A stretch of DNA of 11,106 bases from Entamoeba invadens IP1 (lineage: Eukaryota; Evosea; Mastigamoebida; Endamoebidae), in assembly GCF_000330505.1 (NCBI RefSeq), contig NW_004191926.1, forward strand, positions 81,315 through 92,420, read 5' to 3'. Every line of letters begins with the position of its first letter. Positions within the stretch are counted from its first letter, which is position 1. The notes under the pieces were generated by a model that made no database searches, was not told the DNA's origin, and saw nothing but the letters and a program-made list of their open reading frames with translations. Shown one piece after another: positions 6,920 to 11,106 of this stretch. The position numbers and the translations under genes were made by a program.

Positions 6920-8122
6920 TCAACTTTCCGTTTTAACGACGTAAAATGAGCCATCTTTCTTTTTAATTGAACAAAGGGAACTCTTTCTTACTTTAGTGTT
7001 ATCGTCCAAAACAGTGAAAATACAGTCAGCACCTTCAATGACGTTCAGTTCATTCTTGATCACTAAATTAGAGAAGTCCACTCTTTTACAAGAACGTACG
7101 TCAAGCGTTTTAATGTCTCCATCGAATTTGAATTTATAATCTGCTACGTTTGATACATATAGACTCCTTAATGAAATGCACTGTATTTCAATGCCAGTGG
7201 TATCTAAAAAGAGAGCATCTAATGTATCAAAAACTAGTCTATCCCCCTTCCCAAAATACTTCAAAACTAATTTCTGAAGCTCAACTAACGAGCGAACGTC
7301 ATACACTTTAAATATCCCAGAAGTCTTATCCCCCGCTCGTATTTCTAAAGACCTTGGAAGACTCTTTGCTGCCAAAGCAACCGCATCAGAAATCGTTAAA
7401 TTGGACTCATTTGTATTATAAATCACCTCCTTATCTTTCGATATGATTTGAGCCCCAAATTCAGTCCCCCCAATATCATTACAAAACAATTTGATTCTTC
7501 GAGTAAACGAATTGTTAGCGCCAAGCTTACGTAGAATGTGCGACGGCACAAAAAAGACGAAGTCGACTTTGAGGCTTAACTTGACAACGATGTCATCAAG
7601 ACGCTTGAAGTTGACGTCGTTGATCACGTAAATGACAATGTTCTTCAGATTGGGGAGCTTGAGAATGCCACTGAGAGCGTCGTTGACAACAAAGAAATCG
7701 TCGACGATGATGGATTTGACTGAAATGAAGTCCTCGGGGTGTTTTAAGATGAAATCGAGTTCACCTTGGCGTGCTGGAGTTCGTTCTATTTTTTGGGTGA
7801 TAAGTTTTGACGTCCCGCTCATGAAGTAGTAAGGATTTGTTTTATATAAACGAAGGTATTTGATCTTTTGGAAGTTGACAGTCTCCTCTGACACTTTTTG
7901 AAGGTACGAAATGTCTAAATTTAACGTCTCAATATGGGAAAGGATTTTGAGAAAAAATTGTTTGGCGGTTGGATCTATTTTAGAAGATTTGTATGGATTG
8001 ATGTGAAGGTGGAAAAAAAGATCTGTACACTTCGAGTTGATAGTGATGAACGGGAGAAAGTCTTGAACCTCAAGATATAATGCTACGTTCATCAAGTAAA
8101 AGGATTCTAATGGCTTAGTCAT
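6920..8122 (-). CDS. Entamoeba leucine-rich-repeat-like family protein, hypothetical
   Basis: 400 residues. The N-terminus (FYLMNVALYLEVQDFLPFITINSKC, then LHINPY by residue 44) has the conserved look of a large Entamoeba family in which a short F-box-like helical head precedes leucine-rich repeats. Irregular LRR-like strands appear near residues 64-77 (IETLNLDISYL), 87-97 (IKYLRLYKTNP), 157-175 (LPNLKNIVIYV), 316-327 (ISLRSLYVSNVA) and 337-352 (IKTLDVRSCKRV). These suggest a solenoid for protein binding; the repeats are too irregular for a firm register. No enzymatic motif, signal peptide or membrane segment is seen, so it is probably cytosolic. The ATG at 8122 is supported by the family motif starting within 8 residues and by a GAAC-like word about 20 bases upstream. 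It is transcribed toward the pentaspan gene. Confidence 0.8.
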   Translation of the reverse strand: MTKPLESFYLMNVALYLEVQDFLPFITINSKCTDLFFHLHINPYKSSKIDPTAKQFFLKILSHIETLNLDISYLQKVSEETVNFQKIKYLRLYKTNPYYFMSGTSKLITQKIERTPARQGELDFILKHPEDFISVKSIIVDDFFVVNDALSGILKLPNLKNIVIYVINDVNFKRLDDIVVKLSLKVDFVFFVPSHILRKLGANNSFTRRIKLFCNDIGGTEFGAQIISKDKEVIYNTNESNLTISDAVALAAKSLPRSLEIRAGDKTSGIFKVYDVRSLVELQKLVLKYFGKGDRLVFDTLDALFLDTTGIEIQCISLRSLYVSNVADYKFKFDGDIKTLDVRSCKRVDFSNLVIKNELNVIEGADCIFTVLDDNTKVRKSSLCSIKKKDGSFYVVKTES

Positions 8123-8138
8123 GTGTTCGACAGTTTAC

Positions 8139-8147
8139 AAGTTCTAT
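8139..8147 (-). promoter_or_regulatory. GAAC-like element upstream of the leucine-rich gene
   Basis: On the minus strand the sequence reads ATAGAACTT, 6 of 7 positions of the Entamoeba GAAC consensus A(A/T)GAACT, with its core about 20 bases before the start codon. Single short motif, weak evidence. Confidence 0.3.
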
Positions 8148-8881
8148 TAAGTTGGTTTTTATTTGGTACTTTGAAGTGAAAATAAGGAATTCATGTCTTG
8201 AACTATTTCTTTTAGTAATTTACAATACTTTTTATTATAAAGTATTTTTATCAAAAACTGATTGTTAATAAAAGAATATTTTATTAAATAGTAAATGTAT
8301 TGTAAAATTATTAAAATTAATATCGTATCATCTACATGGTCGAATATTAAACTAGTTTTTTGAACATTGTAAACATCACTTCTTCTTGTTTTTTGAAAAT
8401 AAAAATGAAAAAATTTGCCAAATATTATATTTGTTTTTAATTGCCATTTTTATGTTTTAAATACATTAAATATTTAAATAAATCGATCATAATCAAAGTT
8501 TGTTTAACATTACACTAAAATTTAAAAAACAATTGTAAAACAATCGTTTTAATGACATTTAATAATTAATAAAAAAAATATTAATAAAATAGTAGATTTT
8601 TAATAATTCTTCTTTTTAATTTAAATATCTATTAATATTTGAATTATTTTTCAATTACAAAATCATTTTTTATCGGAAATAAAAATAACCTAACAATTTA
8701 TTTATAATAATAAATATATTGAAGTTTAATAAAGCAATGAATATTTATACCGAAATAAACAAGTTTCCCAAAAAAACAAATTTTCATTGATTTTTCTTAA
8801 AAAAATAAATAGTATAAATTATACTAAAAATATTAACAATTATAATAATTGATATAAAACCATTGAATAACAAATAAACTA
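8148..8881. other. A/T-rich spacer without recognisable genes
   Basis: About 730 bases between two minus-strand genes, mostly A/T homopolymer and TTAATA-type sequence. The only structure noted is a perfect 8-bp hairpin: AATACTTT at 8224-8231 and AAAGTATT at 8239-8246, with a 7-base loop. It should hold the 3' end of the GTPase gene and the promoter of the leucine-rich gene. No coding-like patch, terminal inverted repeat or RNA gene was seen. Confidence 0.5.
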
Positions 8882-11032
8882 TTATTTACTACTTAATGAG
8901 AGTCTTGAGAATCTTTTAGTATTTCTATCGGGTGCGTGGACGACCATATCGACTTCCGTCTTGAGATGGTCTGGAAAGACGTAGTCTGTCTTTCCAATAT
9001 AGTTTTCGACTTGTTTTGTGAACGTTTCGATATCTTCATCGACCAATTCGTTCAGTGCTTCTCTCAGAAATTGTTTACAAATGACTTTCAACACTCCTTT
9101 ACCTATTTTATTGACCACTTGTGCTTCGATGATATTCTCTTTGAATTCTTTCTCTTTCTTCTCATCTTTAAAGCAAACCCCGATGTTCCCATTTCTTGTT
9201 TTAATAACAACGCAGTTCATCTTCTTTCGTTGAGTCTCGACAATCGCACTGTTCTCATCTAAATTGTAGTTCCGCGACTTCCCAGACGCTTTTCCTTTTG
9301 AATTTAACACGATGAGATGCCCCCTTTCGACGCGAACAAGTCGCTTCTCCGACTTCGCGCTTTTTCCGCTTTCAATACAAAAGTCTTCGCACACTTTATA
9401 TGTTTCTTCAACACCAAAGCTCTTCTTAAAGCAAACCAAATCAAGTCGTTTCGGTTGCATCAAAAATGTCAGTCGTTCCCTCAATTTGTCTATCACGCCA
9501 CCAACTCTCCCATCACTTAATGTCATCATTAATATATCGCTCACACCCTCCATCGCGCATTCCTCAACCTCCATTTTAAGTTCATCGGCAATGTCGAGTT
9601 TATTTCCAATCACAACAACCGAAGAAAATGGAAATACTCTTTGCAGTGACTCAGTAAGTAGCTCGGCGTACCTCTTCGTCTCTTTTCGAGTCACGTCATA
9701 GAGGACGACAATCAATTCCCCACCTATTTGTTTCTCATGCAAGTAGTTCATCGTCAATTCCACTGCTCGTTCGTCTTCATTTTTGCCTTCCATAGTCGTG
9801 TCCAACTGTTCTTTGTTAAGTCTGACTTGGAATCTAAAGTTCCCGGGCGTGTCTATGACATCAAATTCGTTTCTCGACTCCTTTTTAGTGAATGTCTCAA
9901 ACGACGCTTCATATCCGTTGTATTTACTGTTTGTAAGATGATGGAACAAAGTCGTTTTCCCTACAAAGTAATCACCAAGTAAAATCACACGCTTCGATGG
10001 TTCTTTGCTCTTCGTCTGTTCATTCTTCTGGAATTCCTCATTGTGGCGAGTGATCTCCGCCTTCAACACATCGCGGTCGGTGACTTCTGGAATGTCATTG
10101 ACTTGGCAGTACGTGTTCACTGAAGTGTTAGGCGATGTTGTGTAGACCACGACTTTTTTGATTGCTTGTGAGCCAAATGCCTTTGCTAACTTCTGCACAA
10201 AAGCCGTCAAATACAAGAACGAGAGGTCTGACGAGTCGGCTATAATGACGTAGATGTCGACAGAATCACTCAAGAATATCACATCATTTAAATCGCCAAA
10301 TCCGATAGCCGTCTCGACTCCAAAGTACCGAGTCCTTTCCGAGTGATGTGTTGAGATGTGTGGCATCGAGTGTTTAAAACATGCCTTAAAGTCTGTTAAA
10401 AAGAGGTTGAGGTGTGATGTCAACGCGTCCGAATACGACGCCAAATAAATGTTAGTAGCTGTCGTTCGAGTTGCTGTTGGTAACGCGGTGAGTGCTTGTA
10501 ATTCCTTTAAGAGTAATGTCTGTTCGACCTTTTCATTTTCATCTCGCGGAGTACTTTTTGGACTCATTTTGTCTAATTGGAAGGTCGGGTAATTACTTTC
10601 AGTCTTCTCCGTGTGTGACTTTGTTCTGAGGAGGACTTGTTCCTTCGTGTAAGTCTCAAGTGGAACAAAAGTGTTTTGTTCTAAAGCAGCAGATGAACTG
10701 GAACGAGACCGAACATCAGGACTAGTAACTGGAGAGAGTGGGGAGGAGTCTGGAAGATTAGGAGAAGCAGCGGAAGACCGTAATGGGGATGAGTTTGGAG
10801 GGTTCAACTTTTTAAGGTAAGAAGATGTCGACATTAAAGTGTATTGGTATCGTTCCTTCTGTTGATATAAGCCGGAACCGATTGTAATACTACCAGAACG
10901 CGAACCAAGGCGAGCTGAGGCATTTGAGAGTGATGACCTTAACATAAATTTAATAGTTTCGTTTAGATTGATAAATAATATATTTGACAATTTCGAAGAG
11001 ATATTCGAAATCAAATTCGCACACAATCTCAT
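8882..11032 (-). CDS. Large Ras-like GTPase with PH-like domain and Ser-Pro-rich N-terminus
   Basis: 716 residues. Residues 30-60 are Ser/Arg-rich without acidic residues. Residues 78-115 are Ser/Pro-rich with repeated SP and TP sites, likely kinase targets. Residues 190-310 have alternating helices and hydrophobic strands (such as VDIYVIIADSSD at 258-269) and may be a degenerate G-like or other alpha/beta domain. Residues 346-525 are a Ras-type G domain: P-loop GDYFVGKT (353-360), switch-I region with T380, DTPG (394-397) where Ras has DTAG, NKLD (477-480), and a weak G5 near 503-507. Residues about 560-637 look like a PH domain (LVRVERGHLIVLNSKG opening strands, final helix KKEKEFKENI). The order GTPase then PH recalls AGAP/centaurin-type regulators, but no ArfGAP zinc finger follows. 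Likely a signalling protein at membranes. The start could instead be Met30 (10945), since the first 29 codons are A/T-rich. Confidence 0.82.
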   Translation of the reverse strand: MRLCANLISNISSKLSNILFINLNETIKFMLRSSLSNASARLGSRSGSITIGSGLYQQKERYQYTLMSTSSYLKKLNPPNSSPLRSSAASPNLPDSSPLSPVTSPDVRSRSSSSAALEQNTFVPLETYTKEQVLLRTKSHTEKTESNYPTFQLDKMSPKSTPRDENEKVEQTLLLKELQALTALPTATRTTATNIYLASYSDALTSHLNLFLTDFKACFKHSMPHISTHHSERTRYFGVETAIGFGDLNDVIFLSDSVDIYVIIADSSDLSFLYLTAFVQKLAKAFGSQAIKKVVVYTTSPNTSVNTYCQVNDIPEVTDRDVLKAEITRHNEEFQKNEQTKSKEPSKRVILLGDYFVGKTTLFHHLTNSKYNGYEASFETFTKKESRNEFDVIDTPGNFRFQVRLNKEQLDTTMEGKNEDERAVELTMNYLHEKQIGGELIVVLYDVTRKETKRYAELLTESLQRVFPFSSVVVIGNKLDIADELKMEVEECAMEGVSDILMMTLSDGRVGGVIDKLRERLTFLMQPKRLDLVCFKKSFGVEETYKVCEDFCIESGKSAKSEKRLVRVERGHLIVLNSKGKASGKSRNYNLDENSAIVETQRKKMNCVVIKTRNGNIGVCFKDEKKEKEFKENIIEAQVVNKIGKGVLKVICKQFLREALNELVDEDIETFTKQVENYIGKTDYVFPDHLKTEVDMVVHAPDRNTKRFSRLSLSSK

Positions 11033-11106
11033 TCTATTTCTTTGGAAGGAATGTATTTTGACAACTTGATTTTAATTTCTTTTTTGTATTATTTATTGTA
11101 TAATAA

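Noticed and set aside
9312..9701. Plus-strand open frames across the GTPase gene
   Set aside because: They mirror the minus-strand G domain, whose P-loop, DTPG and NKLD motifs prove the coding strand.

Overview
The window looks like nuclear DNA from an Entamoeba species. Genes are intron-poor and compact, with coding sequence of moderate GC set in very A/T-rich spacers. 5' leaders appear short, with TATA-like, GAAC-like and initiator-like words near the start codons. The gene content fits too: an Entamoeba-type iron superoxide dismutase, a member of the 'YLMN..LYL' leucine-rich family, and an atypical Ras-like GTPase with a PH-like domain. The GC contrast and the presence of a Tc1/mariner-type DNA element make a reptile-type species such as E. 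invadens more likely than E. histolytica. That species assignment is inference.

Layout, left to right. (1) 75-1730 (+): coiled coil, basic linker, probable beta-propeller and a C-terminal PHD/RING-like Cys/His cluster. Coding-like sequence continues to the left edge in another frame, so this 5' end is probably not the true one. (2) 2081-2656 (+): Fe-superoxide dismutase, with an in-frame upstream ATG at 2006 that may lie in the promoter. (3) 2727-3562: an 836-bp element with 30-bp terminal inverted repeats and TA on both sides. It carries a decayed minus-strand ORF that is not recognisable as a transposase, and it is bracketed by a ~46-bp direct repeat of the SOD 3' flank. (4) 3650-4388: A/T-rich spacer with scattered coding-like fragments. 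(5) 4389-4678 (+): a small gene broken by a frameshift in an A-run. (6) 4848-6692 (+): a pentaspan membrane glycoprotein with prominin/tweety-like topology. (7) 6920-8122 (-): a leucine-rich-repeat-like family protein. (8) 8882-11032 (-): a large protein with Ser-Pro-rich N-terminus, Ras-like G domain and PH-like domain.

The genes do not form an operon or an evident shared pathway. SOD detoxifies superoxide; the pentaspan protein belongs at the cell surface; the GTPase-PH protein and the coiled-coil/zinc protein look like signalling or scaffold proteins. The most unusual stretch is 2656-3650, where a mariner-type non-autonomous element with a decayed passenger ORF sits inside a duplicated SOD 3' flank. 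No rRNA, tRNA or CRISPR array was seen.
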